Shown: piece after piece, positions 12,521-27,500 of the stretch
Layout: every line of letters starts with the position of its first letter
Position numbering within the stretch: the stretch's first letter is position 1
DNA from: Diadema setosum
Lineage: Eukaryota; Echinodermata; Echinoidea; Diadematoida; Diadematidae
DNA length: 64,000 bases
Assembly (NCBI RefSeq): GCF_964275005.1
Contig: NC_092698.1
Coordinates: 31,799,162-31,863,161 of the forward strand
Direction: 5' to 3'
Notes under the pieces: generated by a model
What the model was told of the DNA's origin: nothing
The model's database searches: none
Seen by the model: only the letters and a program-made list of their open reading frames with translations
Position numbers and translations under genes: made by a program

Positions 12521-15500
12521 ATTTGATAAAGAACAGATATGAAATTGATTTCCAAATTTATTGAATAATCATCCCCATCTCTTCTCTCTCTGATGCGAAT
12601 GAAACACGAAAGGTTTACAATGGTTCAGACAGCTCGGCCCTGATCATCGGGACCTTCTGCGGGAACACGGTGCCCCCGCCGATCTTTGCCAGCGGGAATG
12701 AGCTGTACATCTGCTTCATTACAGATTCATCTGTGACCTATGGAGGTTTGATGCCACCTTTACATCAGCCGCTGTCCAGGGTGAGAGCTACAATATTGTG
12801 TAGATTCCTGTCGGTCAGTGGCTTTCCCTATCTATCTTTTCTTTTTCTCTTTTTCCCCCCGTAAATCTATGCAGCCAGGCTGATACAAATAGATTTTTAT
12901 GTGTGTTGATGTGTTTGTGTATGAATGTTAGTGCAACTATGCCTCAAATGTTTTTCTTTGTTTTCTGTCATAATTGCATTTATTTGTTTGTTTATACTGT
13001 GTAATTCTTGTTTTATGGTCCGGTTTCATAATTGCGCATCATGATTCTTTCAAGATGTCAAATGATGCAATGTTTTTCAAAATGTTGTCCTTTATTAACT
13101 CTAAGATGAACCTGGAATACCAAAAGTAGTAGTTTAGGTTGGGTTTTTTGAAGGAATAATTGAATGCTATGAATTAATTTCTGCTGTTACATGGAATGAA
13201 TGTTAGAACCCTGTGTGACAGGTTTTTGAACAAACCAGATATTGGAGAGTGAGGGTGCATCTGTGATGAGAGTGTCTGTGGCACTGGATACGCACTCTGC
13301 AGAGATTCATTTTGACACATACACATCCCAGAGAGGGGAGCAAAATATGACCTGTGATTCTTACACCATGCTTTCACATGGGTGACAAAGTGCCTGTGAT
13401 CTTCCCCCTCCCCAGGTTGTGGTGGTCAGCTGATGGGACGACATGGCAGCTTCACCAGCCCCATGCATCCCGGGGAATACCCAGCCTCCCAGACCTGTGA
13501 CTGGAACATTGAAGTGCTGGCTGGGGGGCAGTCAGTCACCCTCTCCTTCACCAACTTTGCGGTGGAGGGTACAGAAGGGGAGTGCGCCCAGGACCAGTTG
13601 GAGGTATACGATGGGACTGATGCTAGTGCACCACTCTTTGGGCGTTACTGTGGGACGGTAAGTGAATCTTGTTGTTATCATTCATTCGTGCTAAAAGAGC
13701 TAGACACCGAAACCAGAAACCAAGAAGCAAAAGGAAGGTATTTTAATTATATCAAAGACTAGAGGGGATCATGCAATCTTCATTATTCCATCTGTGTTTG
13801 AATGCCCAGTCTCAGACACTGTCTCATCACTTCACTCTTTTTTTTTCTCTTTTTTTTTTTTTTTTTTTGGGGGGGGGGGGGGTTAAAGGGCAAGTTTTAT
13901 AGGGATTATGTATAAAGTGTCAATGTACTGTAAAACGAATATTCGCATGCATTTTAATTTTGCGAGAGCCAATATTTGCGAAATTAAAAGGCACATGAAA
14001 GTTCTTGTCTACACTATACACATTGAATGTGAGAGGCAACTCACAAAAAATTTCATGCTGTGAAAAAGCCAGCAGCTCCAATTTGCAAAAATTTCATGCC
14101 GCGAAAATATCACATTTTACAATATTACCTTGTTAACTTGCAGCCAAGGACAGTGTACATGAATGTTACATATAATTGCCTCATATGGAATATGGATGGC
14201 AATCTTATGAGATTGTGATTGGATTGTCATCAATGATATACATTTATGATTATAATCTGGGAAGATTTGTATTTTATGTATAACCTGAACATGTATGACT
14301 TTCATTTGGTTTTTTCTTTTTGTTTGTGTTTACAACTGCAGTCACGCCCTGCCGACATTAGAGGAACTGGCAGAAGTTTATTTGTCCGATTTATTACAAA
14401 TGGACAGAATCCGTCTGGCAATTTCCAATATACTGGTTTCAGAGCTATATAGTGAAAGCTGAGGTCATACGTATGGTGAGGTAAGCTGAGAGAAAAACGT
14501 TATCTATACTTGTTGCAGTTGATATTTGTTTATTCTCTTTTCCTGGTGATAAGTGGAAGAATGCATGAGTACTTCATTACATGAGCATATTATAAGTTGT
14601 CTGTATATTTTGTTTGTTTGTTTGAAGTGGCCCCATTATACTTTAGAGAGGAAAATTTGTTTTGGACTGTAAAAGAATTACATTGCTCACTATTTGTATG
14701 CAAGAACTTGCCACTTGAATCATGAATGCTAGCAGGAAGTCAGTGAAAGAGCAGTATCTTGTGGAGACCACATGTGTCAAAGCTGTAGGTGTGTGGGACT
14801 AGGCATTGGTACCAGTTGAAATGTCAAGGATAAAATTGTCATGGGTAAAAATGTCAGGGGCAAAAATAATTTATGCACAATTATTTCCCCGCCCCTGATA
14901 TCTTTCCCATCTTACATGTACATTGTTACCCAAGACATTTTTTTTTTCCAGTGACATTTTTACAGCTAACATATTGGGCTCAATTTCACAAAATTTAATT
15001 TTTCGTGAAAAGTACACATTCCGTCAACATGTTACTGACATAATTATGTTAATCCATTGAGGATGGTCTGATTTTACTATAATACTTCAACACTTCAACA
15101 CTTTGCTACGCTACTTCCCACAGACCCCTGCCCGAGTATTCTTGGGACTTGTCCTCAACAGGTTAAGGGTAATATTGTTCCCTCTTCTTTGTGAAAGAAG
15201 TAAATCAAGTGCTCTTTCATTGTGCTAGAAAAGTGAAATTATGTTGAATTTTCTTTATATTTTCTTTATAATGATGTCCATAATGATTTTATGAAGTGTA
15301 GTAGTCTCTTTGTCTAGCAGTGATGGCACAGAACCTTTAAGAATTCATAACTTTTAATCTGTTGTCTGATTTTCCTCAAACTTTTACTGATGTTTTCTAC
15401 TGATGTTGCTGCTTGCACTCCAACCATATTTTAGTTTGGGTTTCATTTTCATTTTAATTGATCTTGTCTCTGATGTAGAAATATTTCCTTTATGATTTGA

Positions 15501-18500
15501 TGCATTGTAAGAGGAGATGTCTCATATGATTTCATTTGTTGTTTGTTCTTTCATTCTCTTGTTTCAGCTTACCACCATGTTCCAGAGTGATTCGCCGCAT
15601 GATAACAAACACATGTGACTCTCATACCTTAACTACCAATATATGTGCACGAATATCACATTCCCACCCTCAGCTGTATGTCTTCAAATGATATGGGGTC
15701 AGTGTGTGATTAGTGTTCCTGTGGTGAACTACTGAACACAAGATTACAAATCTTTTATCTTTTTTTTTTTTTTTTTTAAGGAAACTTGTGTAGAAGAAAA
15801 TTGTCAAAAAAACCCACAAAGCAACACAGACCGAACAGCTAATAGATGACAATCATGTAGTGAAAATAGAATGTGTGTTAAGCACATTCGAAAATTGTAT
15901 TCTATTGTATATATTCATGAAATAAATTGATTTGATGTTGCTATGAATGGAGAACTAGTGGAATGTATGTCAAATTGTATTCTATCTCATGATATCAAGT
16001 TCTATGCAGATAATAAAAAGTTTATGCAAGAAAGTATTATATATGTGTGAAGGCAAAAATATGTACATGTATTTCACAGCTTTGCTAGGGAAGTATGCAT
16101 ATGGAAGTCTCTTTTTAACTTTCACAAGCAGTGAGTGCTAATATTCAAAATTCAATAAGTCTGCACAAACATTGCAAAAGTATTCATATGTTGATCAAAG
16201 ATATGAAAAGAAACTATACTCTGCTTGTTGCATGTACCAAAAGCAACACTATTAAAATGTTTTTCAGTGAAGTACTTCCTCCTTGTAAACAGAATGACGC
16301 ATCAGATTTAAAGGTAGGGGATACCTTTTACAGACCTCCCAAAATGCAGAAAAACATTAAATATGAACCTCAGGGGACTTGTTTAGGCCACTGCTTAGAA
16401 ATTTAGCTGGGAACTTTGAAGTCAACAGTTATCTACAATTTGAATAATGCACAAAACTCAACTACTCAGTAGTTCTGTGTGTCAGCCACACTAAAGCCTT
16501 TTTGTTGTAGTCTTCTGTATTTTTTTATCTATAAACACAAATCTTAAAGTATAAGAGCTGATGTAATAACACATAGAGTGTATGGCAAGAATGTATATAG
16601 AAATGTCTCTAAGTTTTGATAAACTTTATTCACAAAATATACATGATGGACACACATGCAGTGCATGGGTCTGCAAAGGTAGCCTAGTAGTGTACTGGAA
16701 TTTACGGTGAGCCCCAAAAAGAATTCAATTCAAAATCTAACGGTCAATAAAAATGTACTAAATGTTACCTTCCACTTTCAATACTTTATGGGAGTTTCTA
16801 AAATGATACTCTCTTCAACATACCACTGTGTTTATACAACTCTTCATTTAAGGCATGCAAATGGGATTCCCTACCTTTAAAGTATGTGTGCTAACTCCTT
16901 CTGCCCATTTTTACTCAATTTGAGTGTTCAGTTTAGCATGACGGAAGCTACTGTGTGAAAAGTCAGGGATGAGAAATGCAAAAAAAAAGGCAACAAAAGA
17001 GGGGAACTTTGTCACCAGAAACAGCAGGTTTCAAAGAAAAAAAAAATGAACAAGAGACATGTCATCATGCGTACTTCTCTGTCACATTGTTCAGAAATTA
17101 CTTCTGTTTCTCATGTTTTCAAAGTTTTACAGCTAACTTTGTAATGATGTGGAGTGAGCTCTATCAGGTTGACTATCTGTGGTACGTCTCAATCTTGATC
17201 AAGGCTAAATGTCCATTAAAAGTAACTGTATTTTTTAGCAGTGCATGCTTTTAGCCTGTGGTGGTAATATTCATATGTACATGTATACTTCAAAGAGTGT
17301 GCAACTATGTGATCATCATTTCTACTGAATCTGATGCTGATGTCTGACTTCTAAGTAATCTTCATTGTTTATACATATGATGCTCAGTATCTAACAAAAT
17401 GCTTACAAAACTTCCTGGCGATTCTGTGGAAACTTAACATACAGTGAAGGAAAATATGACAAGAAAAATCTATCTTACTAGCCCCTGCTAAGTAATAATG
17501 ACTAGAAGTTCACTCTCTTTTTTAATACCTTTACTGCTAAGCAACATAAACGAATGTAGGAGTAGTTATATGTATATTTTGATAATCATGATCACACACA
17601 GCATATGCTACCAAGTTCTAACATTATAGCTGAGACACAGGATAACTCTTTTATCTACATCTGCTATGATTAACTTATCCCATAAAGATTGACAATGTTA
17701 TACCAGGGTCTTAATGAGTTCATCTTTCATTATTTATGGATTATACACTCTTTCTTTGCTTCATATTCATTCTGAACAAATTATTTCTGGTGTAGATTTC
17801 TCACTTCATCACTGAAGTGTCCTAGTGAATCCTAGATAATGAGATAATGAATACATCATATATTTAGGGAGTCTAATCTTTTGCGAATGGGGAGTTCCCA
17901 ACAGTTTCACAAGGTTGAATTTGTGATCGTGAAGTACGGTAATGAAAGAAATTTGTATGTGTGCATGTTTCACTTGTGTCAAAATTTCATGTTGTTGAAT
18001 TTGCGAGAGCACCCCACTCGCAAAATAAAATAAAAACCTTGCGAAATATATGGCATATACAGTAATATGTGTGTATATGGGTAAGAGGGACTGATCGTGT
18101 GCTTCCAGAATGTGTCTTTCTGATCTTCTCCTGACTTTTCACCTCGGTCATCTTCATCGTTTCTCCTCCTCATGTTTCTGTTATAATTAAAAAGTCAAAT
18201 TAAGTGCTGAATACTGTAAAAATCCAGCACATGGTCTGTCGCTTCATTTCGCTTCATTGTAATGCCTCTAACTAAAATAGCCACAGCATCAATATTTTCT
18301 GAGTGGCACTGCAGTGGAGAAATTATCTCAATCAACCGAGCATACTCCATCACTTCCTTACCACAGCACAAAAAAATATTTGATGCATTTGTATCACTGT
18401 GGAATGGTACATCCTTGTGGTTGTTACTTTTTTTTCAGTCCTTGTTTGATTTTGACATCAAATTTTTCTTTGATTTTAGAAAAGGCTGTAAGGCTTCGTA

Positions 18501-21500
18501 TGCAGTTCACAGGGTGATAAGGTAACTTTTTTCTTGTACAATTGTAAATAAAAAGTCTTTCTACTGACTGTAAAGTTTGCTGCAGTCACAACTTGACATT
18601 GATTGGAAAAGTGTGCTAGGTTAAGGTAGTTTTGGCATGAATCTGGCATATTGTTAGAATCTTATTCATTTTATCACTTTTAATATCATTTATTAATTTT
18701 TAGTATCAATTATCAATTATATATTCTTATTCTAATTTGTAGTGGTTACAGTGATGTGCACTATCAAAGGTTTGTTTGGTTGTTTTTTTTTTTTTATTGC
18801 TACTCCTATGAATGTACATGTGCTAGGCTTTTTTCAACACGATTCCTCAGGAATCTAAAGAGGCTTTACTGGTAGGAGTGCGGATTTCAAGTACTTAGTA
18901 GTTTTAAAGAAAAAAATACCAAACTCTTGTGCTGACAGAAAAAAAAGAGAGTCAAATCAGGAACAATGAATTATGCAATTTTGAAAGTCTATGTAGAATA
19001 CAACTGAAATGACTGTGCTCAAGAAATGCACTACCTTTTTAGAAGTGCAACACGTTTGTGAATTGCAACACAAATAAGAAGTGCACACAAGTGATTCCTC
19101 CCTTTCATATAAGGTTTCAAATTTGAACACAATTTTGCTGTATTCCTGCTATGTCTTCTGTCTGAAATTGTTCACTTTCATCAAGCTCTTTTCATGCGCT
19201 GGAATGAAGCACTGATGTAGTTTTTTGTCAGTGGTCAGTAGATGTGTAGGAGGTAACACACAGATGTAATCTTCCCAACTGTTATTAGAACATTAATTTC
19301 TTTGCTATTCCCTGCATTGTCTTTCACTGCTACTTTGAAAGTTTGAGGAAAATCGGACAATCCGTTCAAAAGTTATGAATTTTTGAAGTTTTTGTGCAGT
19401 TACCGCTGGATGAGAAGACTACTAAGGCTCGTGATGTCATATGAGTACAACAGTATAAAGAAAATGTAAAGAAAATTCAACATATTTTCATTTTTTTCGC
19501 ATAATAAAATAGCACTTGACTTGCCTCTTTCGAAAGACAATGGGAATAATATTACCCATAACATATGTCAGTAACGAGTCAAGGGAATGTGTACTTTTTT
19601 CAAAAGATGAAATTTTGTGAAATTCTCTTTATATTTTCCTTATATTGTTGTACGCATGTGACATCATACACTGCAGTAGTCTTCTCATCCAGCGGTAACT
19701 GCACAAAAACTTCAAAAATTCATAACTTTTGAACAGATTGTCCGATTTTCCTCAAACTTTCAATGATGTGTTCTACTAATATTGCTACATTCTCTCAATC
19801 CTTATGTTAATGAAGGTGAACTTGTCCTTTAAGATAAAAATAAATTGATTGAGAACTTAAAAAGAAAATGGAGTTGAAGTGATGTTTACAGCATGTTTCT
19901 GAATGATTTTATTGCTGTTGTTGTGCAAATCATTGTAAGTGAGTAGCAGTGAATATTCCATTGTGTATTGTGTGTATTTTTCCATTTGGCAGTGACTGAT
20001 AATACAGTGCACTCCCGTTATAACGAAATGCTCGGGACCGGCAGTTTTCTTTCGTTATAACGAAATTTCGTTATAACCGAACAAATACAATATATAACGA
20101 AAACAAGGAACCACGTATATTATGTTTGCTGAATACTCATCATACACTGCAAAGCTATGTGAAATGTGATGGGATAACTGTATTACAATGATAAACGCAA
20201 GTTCCCCTCAGAAACTGTGTGTGACACAAGGAGCGAACACACAGTGGTGTGAAGCGTTCACCCATGCAGAGACGCTATAAATGCTTGTTCCGCTACGTAT
20301 TTTCGAAAGCAATTCGCATTTCGTTATAACGGAGCACATTTCTTTTGTTTTTCTTTGTCTGTGGTGCTCGGAAAAGACTTCGTTATAACAGAAATTTCGC
20401 TATAACCGTGTTCGTTATAAGTGAATTTTGTACCATAGACTTTAATGGTGATAATTTTGGGACCAGAAGATTTACTTCGTTATAACGAAATTTTGTTATA
20501 ACCGTGTTCGTTGTAACGGGAGTGCACTGTAGCTGATATTGTTCTTTGATGTCAGTTATGGGTAGAAGTAACCTATTTCGAAATGTTTGATCCTTTTGAT
20601 CACATTGACTACAAAATATAAAATTGAGTGCCTCCAGCATTACAACGTGTGTGTAAGACACTATAGCCCTTTTCACACTTGTGTTTCTTAACCCCGGACT
20701 TTCTCTGACCCAGGACTATCGTTAGTCCCGTACCAATTTTTTCAGCTTTTTACACTCGCCAATTAGTCCCGTACTATATCTCTTGTCCGGGGCTAAGGAG
20801 AAAACTGACCTTTTTACACTTGTATTTCTTAGCCCAGGACTTTCCAAACCACATGAATATTCATGATTACGCTGTGTACTGTACACGTACATGGCACGCA
20901 CCGGCAGCACTTGATTACGTCGTTTCTGATTGGTCAGTGAGGGTCGGACTTCGTCTCCGTCGCTTAGCCCAGGATTATTTTTTCGTTCTGTTTACACTCA
21001 CTTGCTTGGCACCGCAATTGCGGTGCTAACCCTGTTATTTTGCAGGGCCAGATAGTACCGGACTATCGGTGGGGCTAGCCCACTTTGGCAAAAACGAGTG
21101 TAAACAGAAAGTGGGCTAAGGATAGTCAAAAAAAAAAAAAAAAAAGCAAAAATTTACAAGTGTAAAAAGCCCTTATGTAAACACGACTGTTTATCTTATT
21201 GTGATCATGTCAATGTGTCGGATGTTTGTAGAAATAATCAAATCTGGTGTGATCATGAATCTTCCTTTCAAACAGTGAGGAAGGACAAAGAATATTATTC
21301 ATATCTTCCAACATAAGAAATCTGGGGAGGGTACAATTATGGATTTTTGTGTCATTTTGTCTATGTTTCATAGACACTCTTCACTGTGCATCGGAATGCC
21401 AAGAAATCCACCTTATTCACTGCCGATGAACACATGGCCAAAATAGCCTTTCTAAGCTGCAGGGAGCACTTTAAATCTCCAAATTGCAAAACAGAGCAAT

Positions 21501-24500
21501 CCTAATAAAAGGTGGGGCCCACTTTTTATCACTATCACTTTGTTTTAATTTCTTTTTGAGTGTTTCAGCCATTCAAAAACCGATTTTCATCAAATAAACT
21601 CAGAATGGTATGCTCTGTACTATTTCATAAACTGGTTTCTTGGTATCTTGCAAAAAGTTAAAAGTCCTCATCTCCACCAATATTATCCACCAATATAATG
21701 TACACCATCCCTCTCAAACAATGACTGGAGAATGACCTTGGCTTGGGTGCCCTCTCCACAGGTATGGTGTGGCTAGTAAGATCATGGAATTACAAAAAGA
21801 AAATCCATCTTTTTATTTTTTCAAATGACATTCATAAACATTGCATCAGGAGGGTTTATGTGACAGTTTGAGAGTGAGGTGTGAATTGAGATCCAAATAT
21901 CAATGTTTGGATTGTGATCCAAATCTCACTAATTTGACCATGTGAACACTTAGCAAGTCAATTGCGATTAATTAATACAGTAATTTTTTTTTTTTTTAAG
22001 GTGAAATCTGGATCGCAATTCGGATCACAATCCAAATAGAAAGGCTCGCTTTATTTCCAGCCTGAACATGCCTTTTGGTCAATCTGGGAGTTTAATGATT
22101 TCCTGTCTTCCACTCATCCCAAGGACAACGGACCCTGGTTCCTCATATTTCTCCAGGCTTTGTTGATAAGAAGAGGTGAAAAGGGGGTAAATCAGTTCCC
22201 TTTCCTTCATCTATGACACTGGCTAAAAGGAGTGCATTGCCCTTACACAAAGTGCAATCTATACCAAGTTCATGTGGACTCTGATGAATACAGTAAAATC
22301 AGATGAACAGAATAAAAGAAATTTTATCAAAATTGGACTTCAGAAAGTTATGAAAGTTGTTAAGTTTCAGCTGTTTTTGCACACATTGGAAGAGGAGATT
22401 ATATTACTACCTTGCAACTAGTCTCATCATTGGTTTTTAAATACTCACAATTATCAATTAGAATTTTGTCTAAGTGTGCAATTTAGCAACTTATCTGTAA
22501 CTTCTTTCTACTATAAAATCATATTACCTATTTCTGAGGGAAAATTTTGCTCTTTCCTACCTTTGAAATTCATTTAACATTACACACATTACATGAATTG
22601 CTATTTTCTGTCAGCTACATTTGTAATCAATTCAGAAATTTCTTTCACGTCATGTAATTCACAAAATAAAACTGCAGTGAGATACATGGCTAGAACATTA
22701 GGCCTACATGCATGCATCTTCATAGCATATTACTTTGTTTTTAACTTGTACACAAACAATTTTAAAAATCAGCAGAAATTCTTGTAATATCAGATGTTTA
22801 AGTTTCAACTGATCATTGCGGTCTAAGAATGCATTCTTGTTATTCATTACCACAGTAAAAGACATAATTTTTCGAAAGAACTAGGCCTATCTATTTTACA
22901 GTCACCAACAAAGAGCATGTATTTTTTCTTGGTACAATGTAGCTGAATGAGAGAGCAAAAGATGTGCAGAATCAAGCAGAGTTACTCAACACAATCTCTA
23001 TAGTGTCAAGGAGAGTCAAACAAGCATCGTATGCACATAAAGTGTAAAATTGCATTTAGTACAATGGGTTGTATGTTTGTATGCATGTCGATGTGTGCCT
23101 GACTTTTTCAGTTCCCTGAAAATCTTGGTGGTTGTTTGTGAGAAATATCCTACATGTACATTGTTTATATCATATTGCGCAAAAAGCCAAGAAAGAGAAG
23201 GTAAAAGCTCTGAAGAAAGGTTAGATAGAAGAAATTGTCCTCAACAGGGTGATGATGGATACAGTAGCTGCAGAATCGTTAAAAGTATTGCAATTCAATT
23301 AGAATTTCATGGACCTGAAATCACTCCATGTGAAATGTTCAGTCAAAATAGTGGGAGGGTCCCCCTGACTAGGATTCCCAGCTTCACTTGAGGCATGATT
23401 ATCGGTTATGGAGTGACTACACCCTTGAATGGTCTCACGTAGTCTGGCTACCCTTTTAGTGGGGTGATCTGTTTTGCAATACCGGTCTACCAGGGAGCGT
23501 TCCACCTCCCTGGGTCTACAAAGTGCTAGGAACCAATATGTGACAGGTTCTGCTTACCCGCCCCCTGTCGCTTTGGCCTTGATTCCCAAGAGACCTCAAG
23601 ATACATCGGAAATTGTATTGGGCTCTAGGCAAATGGGAGTATAATGTATCTCTTTTCTCTTGAAGGATGTCAAGAAATCTTCTTGTCTACAATATAAATG
23701 CACTGAACACCATTGCGAAATTTTCATTGCACAAAATAGGCCACCGCAAAAATTACATGAAGCGAATATATCTTGTTTTACAGCATATACAGTACTCAAT
23801 AACTTATTGAAATCAGGAAACCTCAAAAAAGCTTTGTTTTTGCGGATGTACATATCAACAAAGTCACAATACTTAAAAAATTCATACAATTGAACACACA
23901 ATTATACATTTGTACAAGAATGTAGAGCTCATAGATATGTCTAAGGAACAGTGACATTATTCAATAACTCAACAAAAAAAAAATATGAAAGATCATTCAG
24001 ACAAGCGTATCAATGGCAAAAAGAACGAAGTTATAGTTATCATGATAAACTAGTCAAATCAAGTAGGGCCTACACACCAACCGAACATACCTTCTGTGTA
24101 TTCAAACAATGCTTTTATTCCACGATGGTTTACAAATTCACAAAATGTATAGCAAACCACAATCAATACACAATATAGATGATATTTGCATGAAATGTGG
24201 CTGTACTAGTACATAAACACCTATAAATTTCTATCATTAGTCATCTATGACAGAGTTTATCAACAAAAAGTTTAATCTTTAAAAAGAACATCTGAAAGAA
24301 TTCTGATACTGTAGGCCTAGGCCTATATGCTGAAAATTTAAAAACACGCAAAAATATTAACTCTGGTCCTGACATGAATGTGACGTGCACACATACATTT
24401 CTCCATTCAATACTTAACACAAATTTAACCACTTGCGATGTTGTTGGGAAGTCCCAATTCGTGAAAAATTAGACACGCTAATTACACGTGTATCAGTATA

Positions 24501-27500
24501 TGTCACACATACAGTATTTAATTCGATCAGAATAGGAGTCTAGAAACTACCAGTAATTGTCAATGACTACAATGAACCTAATCCTTATTGTGTCGCCATG
24601 GTCTTCCTAATGGAATTCATGACTAAAGTGGGCTTGCTCAGGATTACAACCACGTCAGGTTTGAATCTAGATTAGTGAATGCTGATGAAAAGGCTTAGCA
24701 AGTTAATAAGTGCCTGCACACACAGAGGGTTTAAAAGATTCGACATAAACTTGTTTTATTCCAATGGTGGCATACACATACAAACGTAGCAGGTGTATCA
24801 ATGGCTTGCTTAACGAAACAGACACTGCTACCAGAGTCCCAAGTGCATGGGTTCATCTTCTGGGAAGTTCAATATTACATCTAGTGGTATTTCAAAATGC
24901 AAAATATTTACATGAAAAAGTCCACATTGTGTACCATGAGAACACACGTCATCATACCTTCAATCAGTACAACTTCTGAGCTTTGCATCAGTGTTTTACA
25001 CTTTGACACCATAATCCAAATATCATGATCTACTTTCAACAACTGAAAGTGTTTTATGTTGAATATACAATTTCCACATTTGTGCAGTAACTTCTGGAGG
25101 AAACGTTACTTCTTCTGGATGAATATTTTACAGACTACAGGACTTTCTTACAATCCTCATCTGAGGTAATAGTGCAAACCCTTAAATGTCAAGAAACGGT
25201 ATTGATTTACTGCATTACAAGGTGCTGGCATGCTACAAACGGACAGAGTTCAAAGGTCCTGGGGAGCTTAAGGGGCTTAACCCTGCAGAGATGTTTCAAG
25301 GGAAATGTCAAGGTTAGCTCATACTACAAGAAAAACTTTCTGAAGTGCAGGGCATCATAGACAATGCAATGCAAAAATTCTAGTTTCAAAGTAGATAGCA
25401 ACTGAACATCAAATAAAAAGGAGCTGCTAAATTCTATTATGCACATATGCACACATTCTGAAGAGTTGAATCTCTTTCTCTTCCGAACTGTACCTATACA
25501 CCCTGTATGAATGCAATTTACAGAGAACACATAATAAATGGAACAGAAAACAATTTCATTTTTTGAAAGACAGAATAACTACAAAAGCAAGATGTTGATT
25601 TGTATGTGTACAATATTCTGTTTAATAGCAACTAAAGATTATTGGAAATCAGTGAATGCTGCAAAGAAGGTCAACACAGTTTCTTTGTTTCTATACATAG
25701 CACATATGTAGTACTAGTCATATCCAGTTTTGGTTCCCTCATTTCTGTCTCAAGTTTCACAAGATACGAACAGAAGCACAAGGAAGCTGTTCACGCTGAA
25801 CCCACATAAATGAGATGACAATTACCAAGACCTCTCTCACTGCACATGAACGACTCACAATCCTGTGGAACTCACCGTCCATATGAATGTTTTCTTCAGC
25901 CTGGCACAGAGAGAGTTTACCACGCTCATTGTTTGTTCACGGAAGGCAATAGTAACCACAGGTATTACATGCAAAGTGCACCCTAAGACCACCCTACTTT
26001 CTTCACTACATAAGTGTAATCAGGGAACTAGCTCTGGGTCCACAATGAGTTGTTTTGTGCTGGGAAGCTGTGTTTCCATGAATTCCATTGAAGGGGAAAT
26101 ACTCAAGACTGCAGTAATCTTGGACCTTGATAGGTAACAAAATCATTGTATATACATGCACTGATAATAGGCCCGTTCACACACAAGGGAAAAAGTGCGA
26201 TTTAAAAATCGATTTTCTTATCGCGATCAAAATTTCGAAATTTTTTCCAGTGTGGACAGAAAAATCTCACTAATTACCGCGATCCTTATCGCGATCCAAC
26301 TCGCACTATTAGTGCGATTTTTCAGAATAATCGCGATTATTTTGCCAAGCGTCGTGTGTGTGAGCGCGATCGAGATTCGGAAATCGGTATTTTTAATCCC
26401 ATCATTCGTAGCGCGTGCGAAACTCTATTGGGACTGCAGGGTCAGTCTTCGGTCAAGCAAGATTCGCGCATGCGCAGTTTGGCCACTGATCGTTCTTTCC
26501 TTGCTGCGAAGTGCGATTTTTCCCTGTGTATGAACGGTCGAAAAAAAAATCGAAATTTGGATCGCGATTGAAATTTCGATTTTCGTTGTTTGTGAACGGG
26601 CCTACTGACCATGATTACAGGTAAAACTGATACAGTAATATTGGCCAACTCTGTGACAGTATTTTTCTATTTTGCTCAGAAAAGAAATCATCTACCCTCC
26701 TTTACCTCTCCAGTTTCTGCACACTCGGACAATTTTTCCACCTTTGTCACTATTAAGAATACAGTAAACATATGCCCAATTCTGAGGATACACTCCAGCA
26801 TGCCTACCGGGTCTTCATAATTCTAATAAAACACTGGAAGGAAATTCAGGAAAAGTGACACAGTATTTCCAAAAATACAGCTTTGCAAATTGTCTGGTGC
26901 AATGTTACATAGCACTGCATGAAATTCATTTGGGAATCAATATGATGAAATTAGAAAACCTTTGTACTTGTAACCTGCAGAGATCATCCAAAGAGACATC
27001 TTTCATGAGTCAGCATTCATTGCACATCAAAGGCTGGTTCCAAAATCAACTGACAGAACTGGTGGTGCCACTATCAAAATCTCAGGCCAGGAACTGTCAT
27101 CATTTCTGTTTCTGTGTGTTTTTTCATCGCAAAAGCAGCTCCACACAGACATTGAAATGAGACTTGCAGCACCAATATGCATTGATGCATGCCATATTTG
27201 GTTCAAGGTACCAGTAGTTACTGACTTCCTTAGATTAAAGGGAAGATAAACCCCAAGAGCAATGTGGATTGAGTGAAAGCAGCAACATTAGTAGAACACA
27301 TCAGTGAAAGTTTGAAGAAAATCGGACAATCGATGCAAAAGTTATGAATTTTTAAAGTTTTGGTGTTGGAACCGCTGGATGAGGAGACTACTAGAGGTTA
27401 TGACGTATGAGTGGACAACAATACCAAGAAAATATAAAGAAAATTCTACAAAAATCCATTTTTCATGAAAATTACAAATTTCATCAACTTGATATTGACA

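Noticed and set aside
20383-20676. 97-codon minus-strand open frame
   Set aside because: Its N-terminal half is unique intron and the remainder is the inverted repeat of a MITE; no protein features.
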